Shown here in pieces: positions 1 through 8,165 of a DNA stretch of 27,566 nt (position 1 is its first letter; the number at the start of each line of letters is the position of its first letter). The stretch spans positions 1-27,566 of the forward strand of contig DPJB01000029.1 in NCBI GenBank assembly GCA_003543245.1. The letters run 5' to 3'. Both the position numbers and the translations under genes were made by a program. The notes under the pieces were generated by a model, which did not search any database, had not been told where the DNA came from, and was given only the letters and a program-made list of their open reading frames with translations. The stretch is from Moraxellaceae bacterium. GTDB lineage: Bacteria; Pseudomonadota; Gammaproteobacteria; Pseudomonadales; Moraxellaceae.

Positions 1-1
1 C

Positions 2-604
2 GGCCTGCTGCGTCTGTCCGTCACTGAAAACCCGGCTGCCAGCAACAAGTTCCAGCCTGGTCTGGCCTGGAAAGCTTTCGTGAACGGCAAGCCGTCAGAA
101 AACGTGTCTGCTCTTTACACACTGGCGGGTCAGGGCACCAACTACAATTTCTTTGCCAACGAACTGTCGAACTATGTGTCAACCGACGCCAACGAACTGG
201 GTTCCACCATCCTGTTCTCGGCTGTCAGCACCAAGCCGACACTCGTGATCATGAACGACATGGCAGAAGTGACACAGGCTGGCGCCACTGTGGCGACACC
301 GAAGGCTCCGACACAGATCTACTTTGTGCCGCGTCCGGAAGTGAAGACAAAGTTTGCCACTACCCCGCACGACTTCCGTCACGATCTGGCCACCCTGGGT
401 GCCGGCTCGAAGCTGTATGACGTGTACGCCACCTCGATGGAAATCAAGACCTCCATCTTCCCGTCAATCAACACGCAGTATGCAAAGGACCGTCGTGCCA
501 GTGCCAAGAAGATTGGCGAACTGGAACTGACCTCGCCGCTGATCGTGTCGGCCTTCGGTGACAACGGTGTGTTCTTCAAGCACCAGCGTAGCGAAGACAA
601 GTAA
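2..604 (+). CDS. 3' part of an unrecognised protein (N-terminus outside window)
   Basis: The reading frame is open from the left edge, so this is the C-terminal 200 residues of a longer protein; the GTG at 80 is internal and not a real start. The visible part has no cysteine cluster, membrane segment or nucleotide-binding motif. It begins GLLRLSVTENP, then reads FQPGLAWKAFVNGKPSENV, GTNYNFFANELSNYV, KLYDVYATS and ends in GELELTSPLIVSAFGDNGVFFKHQRSEDK (the last two segments lie near residues 140 and 172-200). From memory this pattern (PGLA.K...GKPS, NFFAN, LTS.L..S.FGD..FF.HQR) recurs in a family of uncharacterised proteins sometimes placed near catalase-like heme proteins. I could not verify this, so no function is assigned. 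It ends 21 bases before a strong terminator and is the last gene of its transcription unit. Confidence 0.8.
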   Translation, partial: GLLRLSVTENPAASNKFQPGLAWKAFVNGKPSENVSALYTLAGQGTNYNFFANELSNYVSTDANELGSTILFSAVSTKPTLVIMNDMAEVTQAGATVATPKAPTQIYFVPRPEVKTKFATTPHDFRHDLATLGAGSKLYDVYATSMEIKTSIFPSINTQYAKDRRASAKKIGELELTSPLIVSAFGDNGVFFKHQRSEDK

Positions 605-625
605 GTCTCAACACTGGTGTAATGC

Positions 626-660
626 CATGAAAAAGCCCCCCGTAAGGGGGCTTTTTCATG
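626..660 (+). terminator. Rho-independent terminator, perfect 15-bp stem
   Basis: Arms 626-640 and 646-660 are perfectly complementary around a 5-base loop (CGTAA). The GC core is GCCCCC/GGGGGC, flanked by an A-run upstream and a T-run downstream, so it could work in both directions. It lies just after the stop codon of the partial gene. Confidence 0.9.
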
Positions 661-1121
661 GGCCGGAAATCACGCTGCCACTTGCCCGGAGCAAACATAC
701 CAACAGCTGATTGCTGATTGCTAGAAAACCGTCACCAACAATCAACCTCACACCAGTTTATTTCCTGTACCCGGATCAATTTCCTGCTTCTGCCCTCCTG
801 CACAGCCCCTTGCGGCAAACAACAATTACAACCGGCGACTGCAACACCACACTTCTGCTCATGCAACATCCATTGCAGATACCCATCTTGCCCTATAACC
901 ACACTGCCCTCTCTCCGCTCCTCTCCTCTCCTCACCCGCAGCCCTGTATCACTGGCTACGTCTGGATGCTTATCACCATTGGCATCATGTGGATGACGCA
1001 CGCGTCCGTTGTAGTCATGCGCACATCTCACAAACACTCATGCCGACCTTCATCACTACCCTAAACCTCTGCATCAACCATCCAGCCATGATGATTTGTA
1101 CTTATGCTGCTTTCTTGCAGG
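661..1121. other. Intergenic stretch of about 460 bases without a convincing gene
   Basis: The stretch lies between two terminators. Open frames exist on both strands, but they overlap each other, lack ribosome binding sites and give low-complexity translations rich in Ser, Pro, His and Thr, so I do not call them genes. Visible features are a short direct repeat of GCTGATT (706-712 and 713-719) and a pyrimidine-rich tract around 909-950. No tRNA-like cloverleaf or strong long hairpin was seen. An sRNA or a decayed gene cannot be excluded. Confidence 0.6.
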
Positions 1122-1158
1122 CATAAAAAAACCTGCCATGAAGGCAGGTTTTTTTATG
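1122..1158 (-). terminator. Rho-independent terminator for the cytochrome gene, perfect 16-bp stem
   Basis: Arms 1122-1137 and 1143-1158 are perfectly complementary around the loop ATGAA. The core is CCTGCC/GGCAGG with seven A before it and seven T after it, so it is symmetric and potentially bidirectional. It lies 34 bases beyond the stop codon of the minus-strand cytochrome gene. Confidence 0.9.
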
Positions 1159-1192
1159 AATCACTCAGGAAAAGTCTCCCTAGCAGGCCTGT

Positions 1193-3511
1193 TTACAGCG
1201 TCAGCACATACTGCGTCAGGTCATCAACATCACCACCGTTAGCGGCACACCAGGGATGTGGTGCAGCCGGCATTCCAATCGGCTGGGCCGTACCCATTTC
1301 CGCAGGACCGTACTCGCGACGCATCTTCTGGTAATCCCAGTAGTAATGACCATTATCCCACGGCACTGTCACAAAATACTTGTGCCGCTCGATGAAACGG
1401 TTGCGCTTGGTGGACGGGTCCGTGGTGCTGTACTCCACATTCTTGTAGACACGGAACACATCGCCCTTGCGGTTAAGATCAGGCCAGGCAGCAGGCTGAT
1501 CCGGCGATCCCAGTTCAGGACGTACTGCAGAGTGCAGGGTGTAGTACTGGTTATAAAGCCCGGTACCTTCCGTGCAACGATCCGGGTTTACCAGATCCTC
1601 GATATTGCGGACGTGACCATCAGAAAGCAGCCCACGCGACTGCACCCAGTACATGTCACGCAGGAAGGTGGCACGAATGGACTGCTGGTCCTTCTGATAG
1701 ATCGTTGGCGCAAAGAAGCGACCAACCTGATCCAGACGGAACATGCGCTCGTTGGTGTGGGCGCCAAGCCTGTCGCTGTGGCAGCTTGCACAATCACGGG
1801 TATAGGCCGTCTTTCCCTGATTGACCGTCGCGGCAACACCGGGATAGGACTGCCAGCCATTCTGTACAAACTGGCCTTCGGTCAGTGCAGCATTACCGGT
1901 CTGTGCGCCCAACTTGCCTTTTGCCTTCAGCCAGCGATAAATGCCGACGTTACGCAGGTCCTTGTCATCTCCGTCCAGCGTGGTCATGTAGGCCGTCAGC
2001 GCCTTCAGGTCCTCGGCACGCATGGAGCCCATGGCACCATCCGGCTCCTCGGAATGGATGTAGGAGCCTTCAAACCCGACATACGATTCCGTGTGCGACA
2101 GTGAGCGACGGATTGCCATGTAATTGGTCACGTTCGGAATCGCGATGGGCGAGAACTGGTAATCGTTGTCGGTCTCGCTGCCTTCACCGGCACCACGCAC
2201 GATGTTGTGCTCACCTGCACCGGCAGGCATGTAGTACAGCAGCGTGGTCTTGTCGATATCCGCCTTGCCCGGCGCCCAGGAAGGACCCTCTTCGCTCATG
2301 TCGATACTGTCGAAGGTCGCCGTGGTCGCACCGGTCTTGTCACCCAGTACCGTCCACTTCATGCTCCATTCGGGATTGGGCAAACCCGGCACCACCTTGG
2401 TAACCTGCTGGCCCGGCGTTTTTTCATAGCTGATGCGATAGCCATGGCAGGACGCACAGTTAAAGCCGGCCCAGGCACCATTACCGTTGTAGGGATGGCT
2501 GGACTCGGCCGTACGGTAGCCAACCCATCCCGTATTTTTAGTGTTGCCTTTGGTTTTTTGCGGCGTCACCAGCAACAGCCCGGGAATCGGATTGGGCATC
2601 GGATACGGATCAAAATAGACGTCATTGATCGCTTCAGCCGGCACTTCGCCCGCCACCGTCTTGTAGGCTCCAAACAGCTTGCGCGGATCCGCCGGCTGGC
2701 GGGTGATCGGGTCTGTTGTCTTGTAGGAGAAGATCTTGGCCCAGTCGAGTTCACGCATCTTGTGAGCCAGACCGATATTGAAATCGTAGGACCAGAAAAT
2801 CTTGCGTCCCTGTGTCAGCAGACCGGGCAAGCCGGTATTGCTGACAGCAACCTTGATCGGGGTAATCGACTTGGTTTCACTGCCCAGTTCGGATACCACA
2901 TCACACTTGTGTGTGAAAAAATCACTGGTAATGCGCTTTGTCTGGGCATCAATCACGTTATGGGCCTGACCCGGTTTGGTCAGTGATGACAGGCGACCAA
3001 CACGCTTCTGCACCTGCAGCTGTATCGGGCCGGCACTCACATGCACCGGCACCTTGAACTTGACCTCGGTATTGGTCCAGCTAACGATATCCTTGGGCCA
3101 GGTACTGTGCGTGCTGCTCGTTTCGTAGTTCACCTGGGCGATGATGTCGAGCGACTGCTTGTACATGCTCAGGTCGGTTTCCAGCACACGACTGTTGCCA
3201 ATCATGATCTTGCTGAAGTCGATATCGGTGCCCTGGCCAAAACCGGTCCCGCGCAAGGTGATGGTGTCACCCGGCTTGATGGTGGGTACTGCCGTCGATC
3301 CCGCCGTCCATACCTGTACACCGTTGACCAGCATGCTGCTGGCGACCGGGGTCGGGAATGATGTGGCCGATAATGCCCGCTTGAACTCACGTGTGGCATC
3401 GTAGTTACAGACTTTTTCCTGTTCGGGAAAGCTCGGAGCCGCAAGCCCCAGACCCGGTAGCGCCAGCAGGGCAGACAGCCCAAGCGCCTTTCTTGTTCTT
3501 TTTGTATTCAT
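1193..3511 (-). CDS. Secreted di-heme c-type cytochrome with N-terminal IPT/TIG-like domain
   Basis: The product is 772 residues from the ATG at 3511, chosen because AGGAGG (3526-3521) lies 9 bases upstream and a signal peptide (MNTKRTRKALGLSALLALPG...GLAA) begins there; the frame stays open further upstream. Residues 75-170 have the pattern of an IPT/TIG immunoglobulin-like fold (KPGDTITLRGTGFG, then SWTNTEVKFKVPV). Two CXXCH heme-binding motifs follow, CASCH at 352-356 and CASCH at 574-578, so two covalently bound hemes in the periplasm or outside the cell are expected. The length and the roughly 220-residue spacing of the hemes recall RoxA/MauG-type di-heme oxygenases or peroxidases more than simple electron carriers, but I cannot confirm substrate or subfamily. 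It stands alone, divergent from a MalT-like regulator that probably controls it, and ends on a strong terminator. Confidence 0.85.
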   Translation of the reverse strand: MNTKRTRKALGLSALLALPGLGLAAPSFPEQEKVCNYDATREFKRALSATSFPTPVASSMLVNGVQVWTAGSTAVPTIKPGDTITLRGTGFGQGTDIDFSKIMIGNSRVLETDLSMYKQSLDIIAQVNYETSSTHSTWPKDIVSWTNTEVKFKVPVHVSAGPIQLQVQKRVGRLSSLTKPGQAHNVIDAQTKRITSDFFTHKCDVVSELGSETKSITPIKVAVSNTGLPGLLTQGRKIFWSYDFNIGLAHKMRELDWAKIFSYKTTDPITRQPADPRKLFGAYKTVAGEVPAEAINDVYFDPYPMPNPIPGLLLVTPQKTKGNTKNTGWVGYRTAESSHPYNGNGAWAGFNCASCHGYRISYEKTPGQQVTKVVPGLPNPEWSMKWTVLGDKTGATTATFDSIDMSEEGPSWAPGKADIDKTTLLYYMPAGAGEHNIVRGAGEGSETDNDYQFSPIAIPNVTNYMAIRRSLSHTESYVGFEGSYIHSEEPDGAMGSMRAEDLKALTAYMTTLDGDDKDLRNVGIYRWLKAKGKLGAQTGNAALTEGQFVQNGWQSYPGVAATVNQGKTAYTRDCASCHSDRLGAHTNERMFRLDQVGRFFAPTIYQKDQQSIRATFLRDMYWVQSRGLLSDGHVRNIEDLVNPDRCTEGTGLYNQYYTLHSAVRPELGSPDQPAAWPDLNRKGDVFRVYKNVEYSTTDPSTKRNRFIERHKYFVTVPWDNGHYYWDYQKMRREYGPAEMGTAQPIGMPAAPHPWCAANGGDVDDLTQYVLTL

Positions 3512-3580
3512 GATGGTCACCCTCCTGGCACCGGCACTCTGGACTCCGGCTAGTGAATCATGCACATCCCGCCACAGCCC

Positions 3581-3603
3581 TTCCCCCCCCCTTGGGAGGG
3601 GAA
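3581..3603. repeat. GC-rich hairpin, possibly a dispersed REP-like element
   Basis: TTCCCC (3581-3586) pairs with GGGGAA (3598-3603), with further C-run/G-run pairing inside. The surrounding 3575-3612 resembles the C/G-run palindromes scattered between genes in many proteobacteria. It lies between the cytochrome and regulator starts, upstream of both. Copy number elsewhere in the genome cannot be judged from this window. Confidence 0.35.
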
Positions 3604-3705
3604 AAAGGTACATCGTGTTTACCACCTAACGGTTCTGTGCTAGTTTTTTCATCGCCTACCCGCTACCGTTTATCCATAAAAACAATAAAAATCAGGGAGA
3701 TGGCC

Positions 3706-6420
3706 ATGCCTGGCAAGAAAAGCCACGGCCGCGAGCCGGGTAACAGAATTGCTCGTCCAGAACTGCTGAGCCTGCTGAACCGCAGTGGCGACTATGCCCT
3801 GACGTTGTTGCTTGCCCCCCCCGGGTTCGGCAAGACCACCCTCCTCCAGCAATGGCGATGGCAACTACCGGAGCGGCGTACTGTCGTGATGATCCTCGAC
3901 CCTCGCGATGCCGACCCGGTGCATTTCTTTGCCCACCTGACCGATTCGCTCCGTGAGGTTGTCCCTGACTTTGACACGGTGTCGTACACGCCACTCGGTG
4001 CCGACATCCACCTGCCCGCGCACAGCGTAGCCGAGTCACTGCTGCAAGCCTTTCAGGCAGTAGAAGATGAACTGTTCATTGTGCTCGATGATTTCCAGCT
4101 AGCCCGTCACCAACTGGTTCAGGATGCCTTTTCTGCCTTGCTCGAGTACCTGCCAGCGCAGGTGCATTTCATCATCGCCACCCGTGAATACCCGGACTTT
4201 TCACTGAGCCGTCTCAAACTGGCCAACCGCCTGCTGCTGATTGACGGGCATGACATGCGCCTTACGCCAGCCCAGGTTCGTGAACTGGCCACAGAGATGG
4301 GCCTTGATATCCCGAATGACCAGCATATTGGTCAGCTGCTGCAACAAACAGAAGGCTGGATGGCGGGCGTAAAAATAGCGTTGCTGGCTTGTGCCCGTGC
4401 CGGGGATGCCGCACTGACAGCGTTCAGTGGCTCACAGCCAGAACTGGTCGATTATTTTGCCCACGTGGTATTGCGCGGGCTTTCAGAGGACCAGCGCGAA
4501 TTCCTGCTGTACTCGTCACTGTTTGAGCGGTTTGATGCAGCCCTGTGTGATGCCGTACTGAAACGCGACGACTCTGCCCGCCTGATTGATCGCCTGATGT
4601 CGCAAGGCCTTTTTATCCAGATGATCGAACAGCGCCCGGGCTGGTTCCGCTATCACCCCCTGTTCCAGGATTTCCTGCGCAACCGGCTGCGAATCGAGTT
4701 TCCGGACAGCCTTCCGGTACTGCACGAAGCTGCCGCCCGTGAATGGCTGTCTCACAACGAAGATGAAATGGCACTGGAGCACGCCGAGCTGGCCAGACTG
4801 CCCGGACTGTTTCTTGAAATACTGCGCACCAGCTGTGATCGCTGGTCACGCAAGGGTGACTGCATCAGCATTATCCGCTGGCTGGACCCCCTTCCAGACG
4901 AAGAAGTGCTGACCGATCGTGACCTCTTCATTGCACTCATCAGCGCCCTCATCCTGTCGCGACGCTTCAATCAGGCACGGTATTACCTTGATGCACTGCA
5001 GCAGCAGAAAAACAGACACCAGCCTGACGAATCCACCCAGATTTTCCTGGAAATGATGCTGCAGCTGTTCCAGCACGATACCGATTTCAGGCTTAACACT
5101 GACCAGGCAATACTGATCAGTTCCAGCCAGCACCATGACATTCGTGCCTTTTCACTGACCATTCTCGGGTATCACTACCTTTTGCACGGTGAGTTCGGCA
5201 ATGCAATGCAGTATACCGAGCAAGGACGAGTGGTTCTTGGGCAGCTGGGTTACGAGTACCTGTGCAGCTATGCAGACCTCATCCAGATTCTCTGCGACCG
5301 CAACACAGGACGCATGTTCGAGGCCATGCAGAATGCCGAGAGCAACTTTGAAAAACTGCGCGACTTTCCTCATACACCAACATGGATCAACGCAGCAACG
5401 GCTGCTGCCGTCGTCCGGTATGAACAGAACCGGACACAGGATTCGCTCAACCTGCTCGAGGAACTGGTTCCCCTCGTCAACTCGTCCTGTGCCACCGAGA
5501 TCATCGCCTACACATACCTGACACTCTCTCGCCTGCTGAGCCTGCGTCATGAGAAAGCCAGGGCTGCGCGACTGCTGTCGCAACTCAAGCGCATCCTTCA
5601 AATGGGCAATTACGACCGCTTCATGAGTCAGGTGGTATACGAAGAACTGCGCCAGGCACACGCGGATAACGACACGGATGCCATGGACCGCATTGCCGAA
5701 GCCAACCAGCTGCAGGAGCGCCTGGGCAGTGGAACATGGAGGCGTACCCGCGCCTATGATGAGGGCTGGGAGCGTTACGGACTCGCCACCTCTCTCTGGT
5801 TATGCAGCAAGCAGCGTTTTGAAGAAGCAGAGCACATTCTTGAAGTGATTCTGGCTGCCCTGAAAAAAAGTGGCGCCAATTCTCGTGCCGTCGTAGTTGA
5901 AGCCAATCTGGTGCTGACACGCCACCTGATGGGCGATGACAATGTAGCGTTGCACCGCCTGAAGAAAATGGTCGACTACTACAGCATCATCTGCATTAAC
6001 CGGACAGTATTTGATGAAGCACCGGGACTTGGAACATTCCTCCGGCGCTGTCACGAGGTCGGCAATCTTCCACTGCCCGCCATTTACGTAGAGATGTTCA
6101 AGGACTTGTTGCAGGACAGCCCATCCACACAGACAGAGGGGCGGGAAGACTCGCTACTCACCGCCAAGGAACAGGAGGTACTGCAACTGTTGCGCAACGG
6201 CCTCAGCAACAATGAAATCAGTGCGCGCATTGGTGTGGCTCTCTCCACCACCAAATGGCATCTCAAGAACATTTTTGCCAAGCTGGGCGTCAGCAATCGC
6301 ATGGCCGCCATACTTCAGGCAGCACAAGGAGGTTCAGGCATGCGCAACCAGGTCTGGGCGGCCTTTACAGGCGTCGCGACTACCTTTGCTACCAGTCCCA
6401 TGCCAGAGTTTCTTTTGTAA
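3706..6420 (+). CDS. MalT-like LuxR-family ATP-dependent transcriptional activator
   Basis: The product is 904 residues, close to MalT (901). The ATG at 3706 is chosen over 3700 and 3553 because AGGGA (3694-3698) gives 7-base spacing to it; 3700 lies directly against this site. Residues 37-45 (APPGFGKTT) are a Walker A motif and 123-130 (LFIVLDDF) a Walker B motif of a STAND-type NTPase. The middle is helical and TPR-like, as expected for a ligand-sensing arm. Residues 818-874 are a LuxR helix-turn-helix (LTAKEQEVLQLL, LSNNEISARIGVALSTTKWH). About 30 residues follow the HTH, which is more than usual. Family knowledge suggests ligand- and ATP-driven oligomerisation that activates nearby promoters, as in MalT or AlkS. 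The only obvious neighbouring target is the divergent cytochrome gene. The inducer is unknown. Confidence 0.9.
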   Translation: MPGKKSHGREPGNRIARPELLSLLNRSGDYALTLLLAPPGFGKTTLLQQWRWQLPERRTVVMILDPRDADPVHFFAHLTDSLREVVPDFDTVSYTPLGADIHLPAHSVAESLLQAFQAVEDELFIVLDDFQLARHQLVQDAFSALLEYLPAQVHFIIATREYPDFSLSRLKLANRLLLIDGHDMRLTPAQVRELATEMGLDIPNDQHIGQLLQQTEGWMAGVKIALLACARAGDAALTAFSGSQPELVDYFAHVVLRGLSEDQREFLLYSSLFERFDAALCDAVLKRDDSARLIDRLMSQGLFIQMIEQRPGWFRYHPLFQDFLRNRLRIEFPDSLPVLHEAAAREWLSHNEDEMALEHAELARLPGLFLEILRTSCDRWSRKGDCISIIRWLDPLPDEEVLTDRDLFIALISALILSRRFNQARYYLDALQQQKNRHQPDESTQIFLEMMLQLFQHDTDFRLNTDQAILISSSQHHDIRAFSLTILGYHYLLHGEFGNAMQYTEQGRVVLGQLGYEYLCSYADLIQILCDRNTGRMFEAMQNAESNFEKLRDFPHTPTWINAATAAAVVRYEQNRTQDSLNLLEELVPLVNSSCATEIIAYTYLTLSRLLSLRHEKARAARLLSQLKRILQMGNYDRFMSQVVYEELRQAHADNDTDAMDRIAEANQLQERLGSGTWRRTRAYDEGWERYGLATSLWLCSKQRFEEAEHILEVILAALKKSGANSRAVVVEANLVLTRHLMGDDNVALHRLKKMVDYYSIICINRTVFDEAPGLGTFLRRCHEVGNLPLPAIYVEMFKDLLQDSPSTQTEGREDSLLTAKEQEVLQLLRNGLSNNEISARIGVALSTTKWHLKNIFAKLGVSNRMAAILQAAQGGSGMRNQVWAAFTGVATTFATSPMPEFLL

Positions 6421-6431
6421 GCCCACGCGCC

Positions 6432-6461
6432 CCTGAACCAGCATGACGAGGGTGTTTCAGG
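6432..6461. terminator. Weak hairpin between convergent genes
   Basis: CCTGAA (6432-6437) pairs with TTCAGG (6456-6461) over an 18-base loop in the 50-base gap between the convergent regulator and kinase genes. There is no T-run, so termination by it is doubtful. Confidence 0.25.
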
Positions 6462-6470
6462 CGGGGGGAA

Positions 6471-7628
6471 TCAGGCATGAGTGGCAAGCCGGTACAGAAC
6501 ATGGCTGTGGTAGCCGGTCACGACCTCGACAAACCCCTGCAGTAACTGCTCCAGCTCAGGATCACTGACATCCATGAGCAAAGGCCTTCCCTGCAAGGCC
6601 GCAAGTTTTTCATGAGTCGCCACAATCAGCATGCGCTCACGCCCGATGGCACGGAGTACGGCCGGTGTCAGTTGCTGGTTGCCACGACCAAGCAACATGC
6701 CCTGGCCTCCGGTCGCCGTGATGACAAGATGGCAGTTGCCGCCACGTGCAAACTGCTCCAGCGTGGCAGCGTCCGCGTCAGCAGCCACCACCTCGCCATC
6801 GCGCACCACGTCCATGCCAAGCAGGGTGTTTGGCAAGCCAAGCAACTCCATCACGGCCGCAGGTGTAGTGCCGGGACCAATAATCCAGCTGCCCCCCGCT
6901 TCCTCCATGCGCTCCACCACATCCGCTGCAATTTCCTGCAGCACCAGTGCCTCGACTTCCTTGCCATTGCATTTGACCTGCTGCAGGTAACGACCCTCTG
7001 CCGGCACACGCATCTCACCGAAATGCCGGGCCTGCACCCGTCCAGCGCGCAGGGCAGACTCATCAATATCCCGGACATCGGCAGAATCAATCAGCACCAG
7101 CTCACCCTTGAGCAGCAGTTGCACCACTTCAGCGGCGGCACGCGGCGTCACCGCAAACACGCCGGAATGCATTTTCACTCCGGCCGGAACACCCAGAACC
7201 GGCAGCGACAATCCAATTGCACGACAAATATCCCGGGCCGTGCCGTCCCCTCCGGCAAACAGCAGCAAATCGGCACCTGCCACCTGCACTGCACGAGCCG
7301 TTGCCTCGGTATCCAGAGCTGAAGTCGCCGTGACGGGCCGGTGCACGAGCCTTGTCACAAACCCGAGCTGGTTCGCAATATCCTCACCCATCCCGCCGGC
7401 TGCGGTGAAAATCACGATGTGGTCACGCCATGGCAGCAACTGCTCCAGCACGGCATGCGCCCGTGCCGGTGCCTGTGGCACGGCACCACGTGCCAGCGCC
7501 TCCTCAGACACGCCATCGCTGCCCTTGAGTCCCACAGTGCCTCCCAGCCCCGCCAGAGGGTTAACAAGGAGACCCAGGCGAAATGGCTCTGGCTGCAGAT
7601 GAGAATTGTTTTCAGTCAAATCTTTCAT
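6471..7628 (-). CDS. ATP-NAD/AcoX-type kinase family protein
   Basis: The product is 385 residues. Residues 18-30 (LGLLVNPLAGLGG) and the GGDGT motif at 126-130 (LLLFAGGDGTARD) are the signatures of the NAD kinase/diacylglycerol kinase superfamily. A further glycine-rich stretch (VPAGVKMHSGVFAVTP, near 147-162) matches the AcoX-like branch, which is longer than housekeeping NadK (about 290-300). The branch is linked in some bacteria to acetoin catabolism, but no aco gene is visible here. By family it would phosphorylate NAD or another small molecule in the cytoplasm; the substrate is uncertain. The start at 7628 has no clear Shine-Dalgarno sequence, and the first 15 residues (MKDLTENNSHLQPEP) lie before the conserved core, so the start is provisional. 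It is convergent with the LuxR regulator and divergent from the small gene at 7785. Confidence 0.85.
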   Translation of the reverse strand: MKDLTENNSHLQPEPFRLGLLVNPLAGLGGTVGLKGSDGVSEEALARGAVPQAPARAHAVLEQLLPWRDHIVIFTAAGGMGEDIANQLGFVTRLVHRPVTATSALDTEATARAVQVAGADLLLFAGGDGTARDICRAIGLSLPVLGVPAGVKMHSGVFAVTPRAAAEVVQLLLKGELVLIDSADVRDIDESALRAGRVQARHFGEMRVPAEGRYLQQVKCNGKEVEALVLQEIAADVVERMEEAGGSWIIGPGTTPAAVMELLGLPNTLLGMDVVRDGEVVAADADAATLEQFARGGNCHLVITATGGQGMLLGRGNQQLTPAVLRAIGRERMLIVATHEKLAALQGRPLLMDVSDPELEQLLQGFVEVVTGYHSHVLYRLATHA

Positions 7629-7784
7629 AGTTCGTTACACATTACAGCGACTGCCACGATACGCGGGAAAGGTGGCTCCATATACTGACTGAGTGAAAAG
7701 TGATCAGCGTCACGTCACAAAAACCATCGTCCTGACGATGGGCCGATCCAGCCAGTGCCACACGATGGCCAAGCGAGGTGAATG

Positions 7785-7949
7785 ATGCAAGCCAAAGACA
7801 ACCTGATGACCGATAATTTCGGTAATCCGTTTCATGGCGCTGCCTTGCTGGATGAACAGGGCCGAGAAATCCCGATTACCGAAGAAATGATCATGCAGGC
7901 CTGCGACGAGCTGATGAAGCTCTGGCAGTTTCCCGGCACGGCAAACTGA
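7785..7949 (+). CDS. Small PA1571-family protein (54 residues)
   Basis: This short gene reads MQAKDNLMTDNFGNP and continues FHGAALLDEQGREIPIT, EEMIMQACDELMKLWQFP, GTAN. The core GAALLDEQGREIPITEEMI..AC..L resembles the PA1571 family of short uncharacterised Pseudomonadales proteins, recognised from memory. Two in-frame ATGs lie at 7782 and 7785; the GAGG of GAGGTG (7775-7780) is better spaced for 7785. A rho-independent terminator begins 43 bases after the stop, which supports a separate, expressed transcript. No signal peptide, membrane segment or catalytic motif is visible. Function is unknown. Confidence 0.8.
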   Translation: MQAKDNLMTDNFGNPFHGAALLDEQGREIPITEEMIMQACDELMKLWQFPGTAN

Positions 7950-7992
7950 TTCACCGGCTGCTGGCACCACATGCCAGCCCTGACGAATACCC

Positions 7993-8019
7993 AATCCCCG
8001 CCACGGCGGGGATTTTTTT
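7993..8019 (+). terminator. Rho-independent terminator after the small gene
   Basis: AATCCCCGC (7993-8001) pairs with GCGGGGATT (8006-8014) around a 4-base loop, followed by a run of T to 8019. Confidence 0.9.
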
Positions 8020-8119
8020 GGCCCACGCCCAGACCCACACACTGATCCACACCAGGTTGTCCCTCACCCCATTGTTGCCCCCAGGGCAACACAGTTTCAG
8101 CGACAGGCTTATTTTTCCT

Positions 8120-8138
8120 TTTCCACGAATAGTGGAAA
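8120..8138 (+). promoter_or_regulatory. Inverted repeat upstream of the pirin gene
   Basis: TTTCCAC (8120-8126) and GTGGAAA (8132-8138) form a perfect 7-bp inverted repeat with a 5-base spacer, 27 bases before the pirin start codon. It could be an operator or a leader hairpin; nothing in the sequence decides which. Confidence 0.4.
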
Positions 8139-8165
8139 CTGCCAGCATCAGAACAGGAGATTGCC

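Noticed and set aside
711..1064. Overlapping small frames in the first intergenic stretch
   Set aside because: They overlap in several frames, lack Shine-Dalgarno sequences and give low-complexity translations.
1256..2104. A 282-residue plus-strand frame opposite the cytochrome gene
   Set aside because: It lies fully inside a gene with signal peptide and two heme motifs, and its translation shows no family pattern.
3553..3705. N-terminal extension of the LuxR regulator from the ATG at 3553
   Set aside because: The extension crosses the GC-rich hairpin, has no ribosome site and is not needed for the conserved NTPase start; the ATG at 3706 has a well-spaced Shine-Dalgarno sequence.
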